From Curtobacterium sp. ER1/6 (GTDB taxonomy: Bacteria > Actinomycetota > Actinomycetes > Actinomycetales > Microbacteriaceae), in the NCBI RefSeq assembly GCF_001742745.1, contig NZ_MJAK01000001.1, positions 558,001 to 622,000 of the forward strand: a stretch of DNA of 64,000 nt, read 5' to 3'. The notes under the pieces were generated by a model, which was not told the origin of the DNA, searched no databases, and was given only the letters and a program-made list of their open reading frames with translations. Shown here in pieces: positions 30,273 to 40,192 of the stretch (position 1 is the first letter of the stretch; every line of letters starts with the position of its first letter). The position numbers were made by a program, and so were the translations under genes.

Positions 30273-31694
30273 CTACCGCGCTGTCACCAGCACGTCGTTC
30301 GCCCCCGCGGCCACGCTCACGGGCGCACCCGTGACCGGCGTGGGCCGCCCCAGGGAACGGACGGACCACCCCGCTTCCACCCAGTCGACGACCGGGAGGC
30401 AGTTGCGGGCGTCGATGACGGTCCGGCGCCCGACGAGGGCTCCGAGCGCCGTCGGCGACGCCTGCACGATGTCGTCCCACTCGGTGAGGACGAGGACGAC
30501 GTCGGCACCCTCGACCGCGTCCTCCTTCGACGCCGCGTAGGACAGCGTCGGGAAGGAGCGCCGGGCGGTCTCGTTCGCCTCCGGGTCCCAGAGCGTGACC
30601 TGGGCACCCCGGAGGTGCAGCGCGGCGGCCACGCTGAGGGCCGGCGAGTCGCGCACGTCGTCCGTGAGCGGCTTGAACGCGGCACCGATGACGGCGACGC
30701 GACGGTTGAGCACCGAGCCGCCGAGCGCCTCGATGGTCATGTCGATGACGCGCTCGCGCTGCCCCATGTTGATCTCGTCGACCTGCTGCATGAGGCCGAC
30801 GACCCGACCGGCACCGATCTCGTTCGCACGGTGCATGAGCGCCCGGATGTCCTTCGGCAGGCAGCCGCCCCCGAAGCCGAGGCCGGCGTTGAGGAACTTC
30901 CGGCCGATGCGGACGTCGTGCCCGAGCGCGTCGGCGAGCGTCGTGACGTCCGCGCCGGTGATCGCGCACATCTCGGAGATCGCGTTGATGAACGAGATCT
31001 TCGTGGCGAGGAAGGCGTTCGCACTGACCTTCACGAGCTCCGCGGTGGCGAGGTCCGTCGTGATGACCGGGGTGCCCTCGGCGATCGGTGCCGCGTAGAC
31101 CTCGCGCATGACGGCGTCCGCGGCGTCGGAGGCACCGCCCCAGACGAGCCGGTCCGGGTGCAGGGTGTCGTCGACGGCCTTGCCCTCGCGGAGGAACTCG
31201 GGGTTCCAGACGAGCTCGGCGGCGATGCCCGACGGCGTGAACTCGCGGACGATGCCGCGCAGCCGTTCGGCGGTGCCGACCGGGACGGTCGACTTGCCGA
31301 CGATGAGACCGGGGTGGGTGAGGTGCTCGGCGACACCGCGGGTGGCGGCCTCGACGTAGGACAGGTTCGCGGCGTGCGACCCGGCCTTCTGCGGGGTGCC
31401 GACGCAGACGAAGTGGACGTCCGCGGCCGCGACCGCCTCGGCGATGTCGGCGGTGAACCGGAGCTTCCCGGTCGCGACGTGCTTCGTGATGAGCTCGGGC
31501 AGGCCCGGCTCGTAGAAGGGCACCTCGCCGGCGGACAGCGCCGCCAGCTTGGCCGGGTCGACGTCGACGCCGATGGTGTCGAAGCCCATCTCGGCCATGG
31601 CGGCCGCGTGGGTGGCGCCGAGGTAGCCGGTGCCGATGACGGAGATGACGGGGGCCGGGCGCACGTCGGCGCCGTCCTGCTGCTGTTCGCTCAC
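30273..31694 (-). CDS. ugd: UDP-glucose 6-dehydrogenase
   Basis: This enzyme oxidises UDP-glucose to UDP-glucuronate in two NAD-dependent steps. The 473-residue product has an N-terminal Rossmann motif (ISVIGTGYLGATHAAAMAEMG) and the glutamate/lysine region GKSTVPVGTAERL. Its catalytic Cys278 lies in GFGGGCLPKDI, and it has a C-terminal UDP-binding domain. GTG at 31694 overlaps the GH26 stop codon by four bases (GTGA), so it is the last gene of the GT2-GH26-ugd operon. It probably supplies UDP-GlcA to the glycosyltransferase encoded there. Confidence 0.95.
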   Translation of the reverse strand: MSEQQQDGADVRPAPVISVIGTGYLGATHAAAMAEMGFDTIGVDVDPAKLAALSAGEVPFYEPGLPELITKHVATGKLRFTADIAEAVAAADVHFVCVGTPQKAGSHAANLSYVEAATRGVAEHLTHPGLIVGKSTVPVGTAERLRGIVREFTPSGIAAELVWNPEFLREGKAVDDTLHPDRLVWGGASDAADAVMREVYAAPIAEGTPVITTDLATAELVKVSANAFLATKISFINAISEMCAITGADVTTLADALGHDVRIGRKFLNAGLGFGGGCLPKDIRALMHRANEIGAGRVVGLMQQVDEINMGQRERVIDMTIEALGGSVLNRRVAVIGAAFKPLTDDVRDSPALSVAAALHLRGAQVTLWDPEANETARRSFPTLSYAASKEDAVEGADVVLVLTEWDDIVQASPTALGALVGRRTVIDARNCLPVVDWVEAGWSVRSLGRPTPVTGAPVSVAAGANDVLVTAR

Positions 31695-33271
31695 TGTTCC
31701 TTCACTTCCTGGAGGTCGTACCCGATGTCGTCGCGCCGGATCCCCGCACTGAACGCCGCGAGGCTGTCCTTGCGGGAGTTCAGGCGCCAGTCGTTGGTCG
31801 CACGCTTGCCGTCCGTGACCGAGGTCGCCACCTCGCTGAAGTACGCGAAGCCGATGACGTCGTCGTTCGCGGGGTCGGCCAGGGCGGCGAAGAGCGAGGT
31901 GAACCACGCCGCCTTCTGCGACTCCGACACGGCGGTACCGGACTCGGTCGCACCGATCTCGTTGAGCACGATCGGCTTGCCGGGTGCGATCTGCCGGAGC
32001 TGCCCGAGGGTGGCGTCGAACGTCCTCGTGAAGGTCGCCGGGTCGCCGGCGTTCCGGTAGTAGCCGCTCATGCCGACCCAGTCGACGTACTGCGCGCCGG
32101 GGTAGTACTTCGCCGTGTAGTCGAGGGTGCGGTAGGTGTCGCTGCCGAGCTCGTCGATGCGCGTCGGCGACCAGTTCCAGATGACCTCGTCGTTGGCGCC
32201 GTTCGCCTCGAAGACCTGCCAGACGTGCTGCCACATCTGTCGGTACGTGCCCGGGGCGTTCTGCGGCCGCTCCACCTTCGAGGGGTTGTAGGGCTGCTCG
32301 GACCAGTTGTACCAGGAACCGTTCATCTCGTGGTCGAGGCGGATGACGATCGGCTGCCCGTTCGCCTTCACGGCCTGCGCGTACTTCGTGAGGTAGGCGT
32401 CGAAGTCACCGTCGATGACGTCCTGGTTCGAGTACCCGGGCACGTTCGGCTTGTCGTTGCCGACGTTCAGCGGCTTGGTCTCCCAGGTCATCATCGGGAG
32501 TCGGCCGTTCGCCCACGAGCGCTGCACGGCGCTCGCGTTGAAGTCCTGGTCGAAGCCCTGGAAGTACCCGACCATGTTCGAGGCCTTGCCGACCTGCTGC
32601 TGGACCTCGTCGTACTCGGCCCAGTTGAAGGGCGCCTGCGCCGTGTAGAGGCCGTACCACCGGGCTTGCTGCGCGAGGACCTCGGCCTTGGTGGGGGCGG
32701 CGGGGAGCGTCGGGGACGGGTCCTTCGACGGACCACCGTTGCCGGTGCCGACCGGGTGCGTCGACCCGGACCCGTTCGATCCTGCGACGCCGCCGTGGTC
32801 CACGGCGGAACCGGTGCTGCCACCGTTCGTGCCGCTGCCCCCGCCGCTCGTGCCGCCGCCCCCGCCGCCGGCCCCGCTCTTGCCGGCGAGGCCCGCGGCC
32901 CGGCTCTTCGCGGCACCGAGCTGCGACTGCAGCGACGCGAGCTGGGCCTTGAGCGTCGTGATCTGGTCGCTCCGGGAACCGGACTGCGCGTCGGTCGACT
33001 CGAGCTTGCCCTCGAGCTCCCAGATGCGCTGCTGGGCGGCGTCGAGCTTCGCTGTGAGCTCAGCGGCGGTGGGCTGCGCCGCCTGCTTCTTCGGGGTGAC
33101 CCCGAGGGCGGTCTGGACGGCGGAGGACACCGGGCCGCTGGGCGAGACCCAGACGGTCCAGGTGATGAGGCCGAGCACGAGGACGATCGCGGTCGTGCCG
33201 ATCGCGGTCCGTCGGGCGTGCTTGCTGGACTGTGCCCACCAGGTGCTGGTGGACCGGATGAGGTCAGACAA
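31691..33271 (-). CDS. Membrane-anchored GH26-family glycoside hydrolase
   Basis: This 526-residue protein is probably an extracytoplasmic endo-beta-glycanase of the GH26 (mannanase-like) family. It has a basic N-terminus and one membrane helix (about 22-45, AIGTTAIVLVLGLITWTVWV). A coiled coil follows (about 75-130), then a Gly/Ser/Thr-rich spacer and the catalytic domain. The predicted acid/base is Glu315 in DHEMNGSWYNW and the nucleophile is Glu438 in VLNEIGATESG. The start is read as TTG at 33271, nine bases after GGAGG and overlapping the GT2 gene by 8 bp. It may trim or release the polymer made by the neighbouring synthase. Confidence 0.85.
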   Translation of the reverse strand: MSDLIRSTSTWWAQSSKHARRTAIGTTAIVLVLGLITWTVWVSPSGPVSSAVQTALGVTPKKQAAQPTAAELTAKLDAAQQRIWELEGKLESTDAQSGSRSDQITTLKAQLASLQSQLGAAKSRAAGLAGKSGAGGGGGGTSGGGSGTNGGSTGSAVDHGGVAGSNGSGSTHPVGTGNGGPSKDPSPTLPAAPTKAEVLAQQARWYGLYTAQAPFNWAEYDEVQQQVGKASNMVGYFQGFDQDFNASAVQRSWANGRLPMMTWETKPLNVGNDKPNVPGYSNQDVIDGDFDAYLTKYAQAVKANGQPIVIRLDHEMNGSWYNWSEQPYNPSKVERPQNAPGTYRQMWQHVWQVFEANGANDEVIWNWSPTRIDELGSDTYRTLDYTAKYYPGAQYVDWVGMSGYYRNAGDPATFTRTFDATLGQLRQIAPGKPIVLNEIGATESGTAVSESQKAAWFTSLFAALADPANDDVIGFAYFSEVATSVTDGKRATNDWRLNSRKDSLAAFSAGIRRDDIGYDLQEVKEQ

Positions 33272-34835
33272 TGAGGAACGCCTCCAGGGCGAAGATCGCG
33301 AACCCGATGAGGTACGGGATCGCCGCGTAGGGGTTGAGGCGACGACGTGCCGTCGTCGGAGCCGGGCGGGCCGCGGGTGCAGCCGAGGCCGCGACGGCCG
33401 CCGAGCGCCGGGTGGCGAGCACCGTGGCGGTCGAGTTCGTGGTGGCGTCGGGTCCGAAGATCTCGTCGAACGCCCGGTCGGCAGCGGCCTGGTCGGTCCG
33501 GCCCTGCTCACCGAGGTCCACCGGGCTCACCGGCGGTGCGCCGAGTGCGGCGGGCTGCACGGCGTCGGCGGGGTCCTCCTGCACCGGTCCGCCGGCGTAC
33601 GCCCCGGCACGGGTGCCCCAGCCGGACGCGTGCGCCAGGCGGAAGAAGCCGATGAGCCGGATCGGCATGAGGAAGAACGTCGACACGATGATGAACATCG
33701 GCAGGCGGAAGAAGTCGCTCGGCTTCTCGGCCAGGTGGCGCATCTGTCGGATCGCCATGCTCAGCACGCTCGAGACGACCATCAGGCCGGCGACGTAGAC
33801 GAAGCCCGTCGAGAAGCCGTACTGCTGCAGGATGCCCTGGTACAGGTTCTCGCCCTGCCCGGTGACCGCCCGGTAGATCCAGCCGGCGATCACGCCGAAG
33901 AGCATGAACGGCAGGATGATGTCGGTCAGGAAGAAGACCGCCAGGATCGGCGCGTGGCCGAGCATCCAGGGCAGCATCCGGAGGGTGTTGTACTGCGAGC
34001 CACGCGCCCAGCGCAGCTGCTGCTTGAACAGCTTCTTCACCTGCAGCGGAGCGTCCGTGTACACCAGCGAGGTGTACTGGTAGACGGTCCGGTACCCCTC
34101 CTTGAGCGTCAGGTTCGTCAGGGTCCGGTCGTCGGACACCTCGAGGAAGACACCCATGAACTCCTCGTGCATGAACCGGTCCATGACGCGGGCCAGGATG
34201 CTGCGGCGGAACGCGATGGTCCGTCCGGGCAGGCAGCCGATCTGCCCGAGCACGCTCTGCGCGGGCATCGAGTAGAGCGCCCGCGAGTTCTCGAGCCAGT
34301 CCGCCCAGCGGGTGATCCACGAGCGGGTCGGCTCGAGGATGCGCTGCCGGGTGGTCACGCCCCCGACGGACTCGTCGGCGAACGGCTTGAGCAGCTCGTC
34401 GAGCGTGCCGGGCGTCCAGACCGTGTCCGAGTCGACGAGGATCGTGATGTCGCCGTTCGACATCTCGGTCCCGACCTTGACGGCGTTGCGCTTGCCGGGG
34501 ATCGGCGTGTGGGTCCAGCGGACGAGCGGGGCGAACTCGTCGCAGACCCCTTCCAGCGCCTCGTTGCGGGCGCCGTTGATGACGACGATGATCTCGCCGG
34601 GACGCTGCTCGACCATGCGGCCGATCACGTCACGGAAGAGGTCGAGCGGCTCGTCCACGACGGGGACGACCACGCTGGTCGTCCCGACGAAGGTGCCGGT
34701 GTAGGGGCGGTAGCGGGCCGACAGGATGACCTTGAGCAGCCAGAGCAACCAGATCACCGCGGAGTACACGGCGAACAGGTAGAACTCGGGGTGCCCTTCG
34801 ACCATCTGCCGGATCTGCAGAATGAAGGTGAACAT
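33264..34835 (-). CDS. Processive family-2 glycosyltransferase (polysaccharide synthase)
   Basis: This 523-residue membrane protein resembles hyaluronan/cellulose-type synthases. An N-terminal helix (FYLFAVYSAVIWLLWLLKVIL) precedes the GT2 domain. That domain has GKRNAVKVGTEM, the metal-binding ILVDSDT, the acceptor motif EVSDDRTLTN and the processivity motif QQLRWARGS. Four or more C-terminal helices follow, then a disordered Ala/Pro segment and a final helix (IPYLIGFAIFALEAFLIV). No PilZ domain is seen. ATG at 34835 follows AGGG. Coupling to GH26 and ugd suggests a glucuronate-containing exopolysaccharide or capsule; the sugar is not proven. Confidence 0.88.
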   Translation of the reverse strand: MFTFILQIRQMVEGHPEFYLFAVYSAVIWLLWLLKVILSARYRPYTGTFVGTTSVVVPVVDEPLDLFRDVIGRMVEQRPGEIIVVINGARNEALEGVCDEFAPLVRWTHTPIPGKRNAVKVGTEMSNGDITILVDSDTVWTPGTLDELLKPFADESVGGVTTRQRILEPTRSWITRWADWLENSRALYSMPAQSVLGQIGCLPGRTIAFRRSILARVMDRFMHEEFMGVFLEVSDDRTLTNLTLKEGYRTVYQYTSLVYTDAPLQVKKLFKQQLRWARGSQYNTLRMLPWMLGHAPILAVFFLTDIILPFMLFGVIAGWIYRAVTGQGENLYQGILQQYGFSTGFVYVAGLMVVSSVLSMAIRQMRHLAEKPSDFFRLPMFIIVSTFFLMPIRLIGFFRLAHASGWGTRAGAYAGGPVQEDPADAVQPAALGAPPVSPVDLGEQGRTDQAAADRAFDEIFGPDATTNSTATVLATRRSAAVAASAAPAARPAPTTARRRLNPYAAIPYLIGFAIFALEAFLIV

Positions 34836-35361
34836 CGATCCCTGCTTCAACGTTCGAGGTGGGGATTCCGCTTCATCGAGGAACCAGTGGTCGGTTCGGG
34901 TGAGGCAATTGAGACAGAAGCCGGGCACCGGCGCAACGCGCCCCTCGTGCGGGGGTACCGTCGCTTCGTTCTGGGGTACACCACTGTCCTCCACCGGCGG
35001 TCGCGAGCGTGTCCGCACTGCTGCTGACAGCAGCAGTGCGGACCGGACGGTGGCTCGCGACGCCGCTCGCGGTCGGTCGAGCGGCCGGGAGGCACGACCG
35101 CATCACCCGGGGAAAGCCCTGTTCAGGAGAAGGTGCGGTCCGCGCGGCGCTCGCTCAGCGCGCACCCGTCGCCGCGCCGGACCACCCTGTGCCCCCGCTG
35201 AACGGAGACATACCGCGGGGGACCCACCGGGGTACGCAGTCTCGGCGACCGGGGTACGGATCCGCCCGTGCGGAAGTCGCTACTGACGACGTGTCATCTT
35301 CGTGTGTTCCGCGTCGTCCCGGGCGTGTCGCCGCGAGGTACCGACCGTCGGGGCAGCCTCG
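34836..35361 (-). promoter_or_regulatory. Long upstream region of the GT2-GH26-ugd operon with repeats and a dyad
   Basis: No gene is supported in these 526 bp. On the minus strand GTACCCC occurs four times in two pairs, at 35251-35257 and 35229-35235, and at 34973-34979 and 34952-34958, each pair 21-22 bp apart. The proximal copy of the first pair (35230-35235) occupies the -35 position 17 bp from a TATGTC -10 (35207-35212). A perfect dyad of 16-bp arms around one base lies at 35011-35043, inside the predicted leader. Confidence 0.5.
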
Positions 35362-38334
35362 TCAGGCGCCGTAGAACTCGCGCTCGAAGACCTGCCGCGC
35401 ACGCCGCGTGACGCCCAGGTAGTCCTCCTCGAGCAGCGAGGCGGACCCGGGCGGGTACTCCAGGAGCCGGGCGATGCCCTCGAGCTGGACACGGTCCACG
35501 GGCAGGACGTCGGTCGTCCGCCCGGACCAGAGCACGAGTGCGCTCCGGGTGCGGGAGGCGAAGCGCCAGGCGGCCTCGAGCCGCTCGGCGTCCTCGGGGG
35601 CGACGAGGTCGGCCGCGGTGGCGGCGTGGAGGGCCTCGAGGGTCGACGTCGTCCGGAGGCCCGGGACGGTCGTGGCGTGCTGCAGCTGCAGGAGCTGCAC
35701 GAACCACTCGACGTCGCTCAGCGAGCCGCGCCCGAGCTTGAGGTGCCGCGCGGGATCGGCGCCGCGGGGCAGCCGTTCGGACTCGACACGCGCCTTGATG
35801 CGGCGGACCTCCCGGACCTCGCGGTCGTCGATGTGCTCCGGGTACCGGGTGCGGTCGGCGAGGTGCTCGAAGTCCCGCAGGAGCCGGTCGTCGCCGACGG
35901 CACCGCGGGCACGGAGGAGCGCCTGCGCCTCCCACGTCAACGACCACCGCGCGTAGTAGGCGCCGTACGACTCGAGCGTCCGCACCACGGGACCGTTCTT
36001 CCCCTCCGGACGCAGGTCGATGTCGAGCTCGAACGGGTGGACGGCGTCGTCGGTCAGCCGCGACAGCTCACGGACGATCCGCTGCGCCGCCCGCGAGGCC
36101 TGCTCGGACTCGAGGCCCTCCGGTGCCCGGTACACGTAGAGCACGTCGGCGTCGGAGCCGAAGCCGAGCTCCCGGCCGCCGAACCGACCCATCGCGACGA
36201 TGCCGAACGCGAGTCCCTCGGGAGCGTCCCGTCGCGCGAGGGTGAGCGCTCCGGTCAGGGTGGCCTCGGAGACGTCCGACAGCGCCGGACCGAGCGCGTC
36301 CACGTCGAGGTGTCCCAGGACCGCGGCCATGCCGAGCCGGAGCGTCTCGCGACGTCGGGTGGACCGCACGAGCGCAGCGGCACCGTCGACGTCGTCACCG
36401 TGCCGGGCGGTCGTCGCGGCGTGCTCGGCGAGCAGCGACGCCAGCGGCCGGGGCCGGAGGAGCGCCTCCGGTTCGTCGAGCCACGCGACGGCCTCCGGGA
36501 AGCGCTCGAGCAGCCCGGCGAGGAACGCCGACTCGGACAGCACGGTCGTCAGGGAGTGCGCCGCGCCGGAGGAGTCGCGGAGCATGCGGAGGAACCAGCT
36601 CGACTCCCCCAGGGTGTCGCTCAGGCGCCGGAACGCGAGCAGGGCGCGGTCCGGGGCCGGCCCCTCGGCCATCCAGCGCAGCAGCACCGGGAGCAGGTTG
36701 CGCTGGATCGCGGCCCGTCGACTCGTGCCCTGCGTGAGCGCGCGGATGTGCCCGAGCGCGCCCGAGGGGTCCGCGAAGCCGATCGCGCCGAGTCGGTCGG
36801 CCGCCTGGTCGCTCGTCAGCACGATCCCGCCGTCCGTCGCCGCCACGGCGGAGAGCAGCGGACGGTAGAACAGCCGCTCGTGCAGCCCCCGGACCTCGAG
36901 CTTCACCCCGCGCCAGCGCTGCTCGAGCGCGACGGCGGAGGTCGCGAGGCCGGTCGAACGTGCGAGGATCCGGAGCTCGTCGGGGTCGTCCGGCATGAGG
37001 TGGGTGCGCTGCAGGCGCCGGAGCTGGATGCGGTGCTCCAGCAGGCGCAGCAGGGCGTAGTCCGGCCCGAACCGGGCGGCCTCGGGCCGGCCGACGTACC
37101 CGGCGGCCGCGAGGGCGTCCATCGCCTCGAGCGTCGACCGCACCCGCACCGTCTCGTCGTCACGCCCGTGCACGAGCTGCAGCAGCTGCACCGTGAACTC
37201 GACGTCCCGCAGCCCGCCGGGCCCGAGCTTGAGCTGCCGGTCGACCTCGGCGTCGGGGATGTGCTCGGTGACGCGTTCCCGCATCCGCTGCACCGACTCG
37301 ACGAACCCGGGCCGCCCGGCCGAGGTCCACACGAACGGGGCCACCGCGGCGGCGTACCGCTCCCCCAGGTCGCGGCTGCCAGCGATCGGTCGCGCCTTCA
37401 GCAGCGCCTGGAACTCCCACCCCTTCGCCCAGCGCTCGTAGTACGCGACGTGCGAGTCGAGCGTGCGGACGAGCGCGCCGTCCTTGCCCTCCGGCCGGAG
37501 GTTCGCGTCCACCTCCCAGAGCGCGGGCTCCGCCGCGAGGTCGGTGATCGCGTGCGTCGCCGCGATCGCCAGGCGCGTCGCGATGAGCACGGCACGGTCG
37601 GTGCCGACGCCCGTGTCGGCCTCGTCGTCGCGCGTCGGTTCGGTGACGAAGATGACGTCGACGTCGCTGACGTAGTTGAGCTCGCGGGCGCCGGCCTTGC
37701 CCATCGCGATCACGGCCAGGGGCGTCGCCGCGACGTCCGCGGCCGGGAAGGGCACCTCGCGACGGGCCACGTCCACCGCGGCCTCGAGCGCGGCACCGGC
37801 GAGGTCGGCGAGACCGGCCGCGACGGCGGGGAACGCGGCCGTGGGGGCCGGGTGGAGCACGTCGAACAGCGCGATCTGCGCGAGGTGTCGCCGGTAGCGC
37901 ACGCGCAGGCGGAGCCGGGCGTCCTCCCCGGTGGCGCCGTCGACGGCCTCGGCCAACGACGCGGTGTACTCGTCCTGCGTCCACGGCGGCGTGACCGGGT
38001 CGAGCAGCAGCGCGATCTCCGCGGGGCGACGGTGCAGGAACTCCCCCAGCCCGACCGAGGCCCCGAGCAGGCGGACGAGCCGCTCGGTCGCGGCCTCGTC
38101 GGCCAGGACGGGGCGGAGCTCGTCCGGCGCGCGGTCGAGGAGCCGTTCCAGCAGGCGCAGCGCGCCGTCCGGGTCGGCCGTCGACTCCCACAGTGCCGGG
38201 GCGTCCGCGACCGGCACCCGCTCGTCGGGGCCGGTGCGGGCCTCCAGTCCGGCGATCCGTTCGAGGCTCTCCGACAGCTCCGCGAAGCCCAGGCGGGCCA
38301 ACTCGGAACGGGACGTCCGCGTCCGACCGGTCAT
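35362..38334 (-). CDS. glnE: Bifunctional glutamine-synthetase adenylyltransferase/deadenylase
   Basis: GlnE attaches AMP to, and removes it from, the regulatory tyrosine of GlnA according to nitrogen state. The 990-residue product has two nucleotidyltransferase domains. The N-terminal (removal) domain carries [19 protein letters not shown]. The C-terminal (attachment) domain carries [20 protein letters not shown], each with the GS...D.D metal motif. Each is followed by a helical GlnD-PII-like domain, with [14 protein letters not shown] in the C-terminal half. GGAG precedes the ATG by eight bases. It is 22 bp downstream of glnA2 and forms an operon with it, as in mycobacteria and streptomycetes. 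Confidence 0.95.
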   Translation of the reverse strand: MTGRTRTSRSELARLGFAELSESLERIAGLEARTGPDERVPVADAPALWESTADPDGALRLLERLLDRAPDELRPVLADEAATERLVRLLGASVGLGEFLHRRPAEIALLLDPVTPPWTQDEYTASLAEAVDGATGEDARLRLRVRYRRHLAQIALFDVLHPAPTAAFPAVAAGLADLAGAALEAAVDVARREVPFPAADVAATPLAVIAMGKAGARELNYVSDVDVIFVTEPTRDDEADTGVGTDRAVLIATRLAIAATHAITDLAAEPALWEVDANLRPEGKDGALVRTLDSHVAYYERWAKGWEFQALLKARPIAGSRDLGERYAAAVAPFVWTSAGRPGFVESVQRMRERVTEHIPDAEVDRQLKLGPGGLRDVEFTVQLLQLVHGRDDETVRVRSTLEAMDALAAAGYVGRPEAARFGPDYALLRLLEHRIQLRRLQRTHLMPDDPDELRILARSTGLATSAVALEQRWRGVKLEVRGLHERLFYRPLLSAVAATDGGIVLTSDQAADRLGAIGFADPSGALGHIRALTQGTSRRAAIQRNLLPVLLRWMAEGPAPDRALLAFRRLSDTLGESSWFLRMLRDSSGAAHSLTTVLSESAFLAGLLERFPEAVAWLDEPEALLRPRPLASLLAEHAATTARHGDDVDGAAALVRSTRRRETLRLGMAAVLGHLDVDALGPALSDVSEATLTGALTLARRDAPEGLAFGIVAMGRFGGRELGFGSDADVLYVYRAPEGLESEQASRAAQRIVRELSRLTDDAVHPFELDIDLRPEGKNGPVVRTLESYGAYYARWSLTWEAQALLRARGAVGDDRLLRDFEHLADRTRYPEHIDDREVREVRRIKARVESERLPRGADPARHLKLGRGSLSDVEWFVQLLQLQHATTVPGLRTTSTLEALHAATAADLVAPEDAERLEAAWRFASRTRSALVLWSGRTTDVLPVDRVQLEGIARLLEYPPGSASLLEEDYLGVTRRARQVFEREFYGA

Positions 38335-38356
38335 GTGGTGCGCTCCGGGCGTGCTG

Positions 38357-39694
38357 CTAGAGCGCGCCGAGGTTGGTGTTCAGCTCGAACGGCGTGACCT
38401 GGTCGCGGTACGCCTTCCACTCCTGCCGCTTGTTGAGCAGCACGAAGTTGAAGACCTGCTCGCCGAGCGTCTCGGCGACGAGCTCGGAGTCCTCCATCAG
38501 GCCGAGGGCGTGGTCGAGGCTCGCCGGGAGCTGCTTGTAGCCGAGGGCCTTGCGCTCGGCGTCGGACAGGCTCCAGACGTTGTCCTCGGCCTCCGGCGGG
38601 AGCTCGTAGCCCTCGTCGATGCCCTTGAGCCCGGCGGCCAGCAGGAGCGAGTAGGCCAGGTACGGGTTCGCCGCGGAGTCGATGCCGCGGTACTCGACCC
38701 GAGCCGACTGGCCCTTGTTCGGCTTGTACAGCGGGACGCGGACGAGCGCGGAGCGGTTGTTGTGGCCCCAGGTCACGAAGGACGGGGCCTCGTCGCCGCC
38801 CCAGAGGCGCTTGTACGAGTTGACGAACTGGTTCGTCACCGCCGTGATCTCGGGGGCGTGGCGCAGCACCCCGGCGATGAAGTGCTTCGCGGTCTGCGAG
38901 AGCTGGTACTCGCCGCCCGCCTCGTAGAAGGCGTTCTGGTCGCCCTCGAACAGCGACACGTGCGTGTGCATGCCCGAGCCCGGCTGGCCGGAGAGCGGCT
39001 TCGGCATGAAGGTGGCGTAGACGCCCTGCTCGATCGCGACCTCCTTCACCACCGTGCGGAAGGTCATGATGTTGTCCGCCATGGTCAGGGCATCGGCGTA
39101 GCGCAGGTCGATCTCGTTCTGCCCGGGACCGGCCTCGTGGTGGGAGAACTCGACCGAGATGCCGAGGTCCTCGAGCATCCGCACGGAGCGGCGGCGGAAG
39201 TCGTGCGCGCTGCCGCCGGGGACGTTGTCGAAGTAACCGGCCTGGTCGACGGGCTGCGGCCCGCCGTCCTTCCAGTCGCGGCTCTTCAGGAGGTAGAACT
39301 CGATCTCCGGGTGCGTGTAGAACGTGAAGCCGCGCTCGCTCGCCCTGGCCAGCGTGCGCTTCAGGACGTTCCGCGGGTCGGCGACGGCGGGCTGCCCGTC
39401 CGGCGTCGTGATGTCGCAGAACATGCGCGCGGTCGGGTCGATCTCGCCCCGCCACGGCAGGATCTGGAACGTCGAGGGGTCCGGGTGCGCGAGCACGTCG
39501 GCCTCGTAGCTGCGGGTCAGGCCCTCGATCGCGGAGCCGTCGAACCCGATGCCCTCCGCGAAGGCGCCCTCGACCTCGGCCGGGGCGATCGCGACGGACT
39601 TCAGCGTGCCGATGACGTCGGTGAACCAGAGTCGGATGAACTTGATGCCCCGCTCCTCGATGGTGCGGAGCACGAAGTCCGTCTGCTTGTCCAT
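38357..39694 (-). CDS. glnA2: Glutamine synthetase, type I-alpha (GlnA2)
   Basis: This second glutamine synthetase has 445 residues and lacks the insertion of the I-beta class. It has [46 protein letters not shown] and [18 protein letters not shown], and ends [20 protein letters not shown]. The region matching the GlnA1 adenylylation loop reads [16 protein letters not shown], as in mycobacterial GlnA2, so GlnE control is not expected. It heads the glnA2-glnE operon. Its exact in vivo substrate, ammonia and glutamate or a polyamine-type amine, cannot be told from sequence. Confidence 0.93.
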   Translation of the reverse strand: MDKQTDFVLRTIEERGIKFIRLWFTDVIGTLKSVAIAPAEVEGAFAEGIGFDGSAIEGLTRSYEADVLAHPDPSTFQILPWRGEIDPTARMFCDITTPDGQPAVADPRNVLKRTLARASERGFTFYTHPEIEFYLLKSRDWKDGGPQPVDQAGYFDNVPGGSAHDFRRRSVRMLEDLGISVEFSHHEAGPGQNEIDLRYADALTMADNIMTFRTVVKEVAIEQGVYATFMPKPLSGQPGSGMHTHVSLFEGDQNAFYEAGGEYQLSQTAKHFIAGVLRHAPEITAVTNQFVNSYKRLWGGDEAPSFVTWGHNNRSALVRVPLYKPNKGQSARVEYRGIDSAANPYLAYSLLLAAGLKGIDEGYELPPEAEDNVWSLSDAERKALGYKQLPASLDHALGLMEDSELVAETLGEQVFNFVLLNKRQEWKAYRDQVTPFELNTNLGAL

Positions 39695-39730
39695 GGACGC
39701 CCTTTCCGTGGTGCTGCTGGGGCCTCCAGC

Positions 39731-39910
39731 CTATTGGTCCCCGTCGTCCCAGCGCTCGTTGTTCGCCTTGATGCGGTCCAGGGCGTGTTGCGCCTCGTCA
39801 CGCGTCGCGAACGGGCCGATGCGGTCGCGCTGCGGGGACTGCGGGCCCTGCTCGACCTGCCCGGTCTTGTCGTTGAACCACCACTGGGACTCGATGCGTT
39901 CGTCGCTCAT
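39731..39910 (-). CDS. SPOR-like small protein
   Basis: This 59-residue protein occurs next to glnA2 in related actinobacteria. The sequence [48 protein letters not shown] fits half of a SPOR-like fold: two beta strands, then a helix with the [10 protein letters not shown] motif. No signal peptide or membrane helix is present, so a cytoplasmic location is likely. ATG at 39910 has TACGGT six bases upstream and no Shine-Dalgarno (leaderless). Function unknown. Confidence 0.8.
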   Translation of the reverse strand: MSDERIESQWWFNDKTGQVEQGPQSPQRDRIGPFATRDEAQHALDRIKANNERWDDGDQ

Positions 39911-40061
39911 GGCGCCACCGTACCCACGGGGGCCGGTCCACGCCCGGGCGCGCTGCGCGCGCTGGGCCGAGGCTCGCGCTGGCGGACAGATCCGCGTGTC
40001 GGGATCGCGAGTCTCGTCCGCGGGGCCGAGCCTCGTGTGCGCCCCGCGCCCGACGCGACGG

Positions 40062-40107
40062 CCTGGAGGCCCGGTGCCGACCCGCCGGGCGGCACCGGGC
40101 CTCCAGG
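40062..40107. repeat. 17-bp-stem hairpin of the dispersed palindrome family
   Basis: CCTGGAGGCCCGGTGCC (40062-40078) pairs perfectly with 40091-40107 around a 12-nt loop. The flanking gene-free stretch (39911-40192) also repeats GCCGAGCCTCG(T/C)GTGCGC. It separates the SPOR-like gene from map; both flanking genes are transcribed away from it, so it is not at a convergent junction. Confidence 0.75.
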
Positions 40108-40192
40108 CGGTCGCCCTGCGGCGGGGCCGGGCCGAGCCTCGCGTGCGCGCGCTCGCGACGGGTCCGCGCCGCACCCGGTTAGAGTGGTCGCC

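Noticed and set aside
34836-35210. Riboswitch (c-di-GMP or ydaO type) in the GT2 leader
   Set aside because: No conserved GEMM or ydaO core sequence was seen; only a simple dyad and direct repeats are visible.
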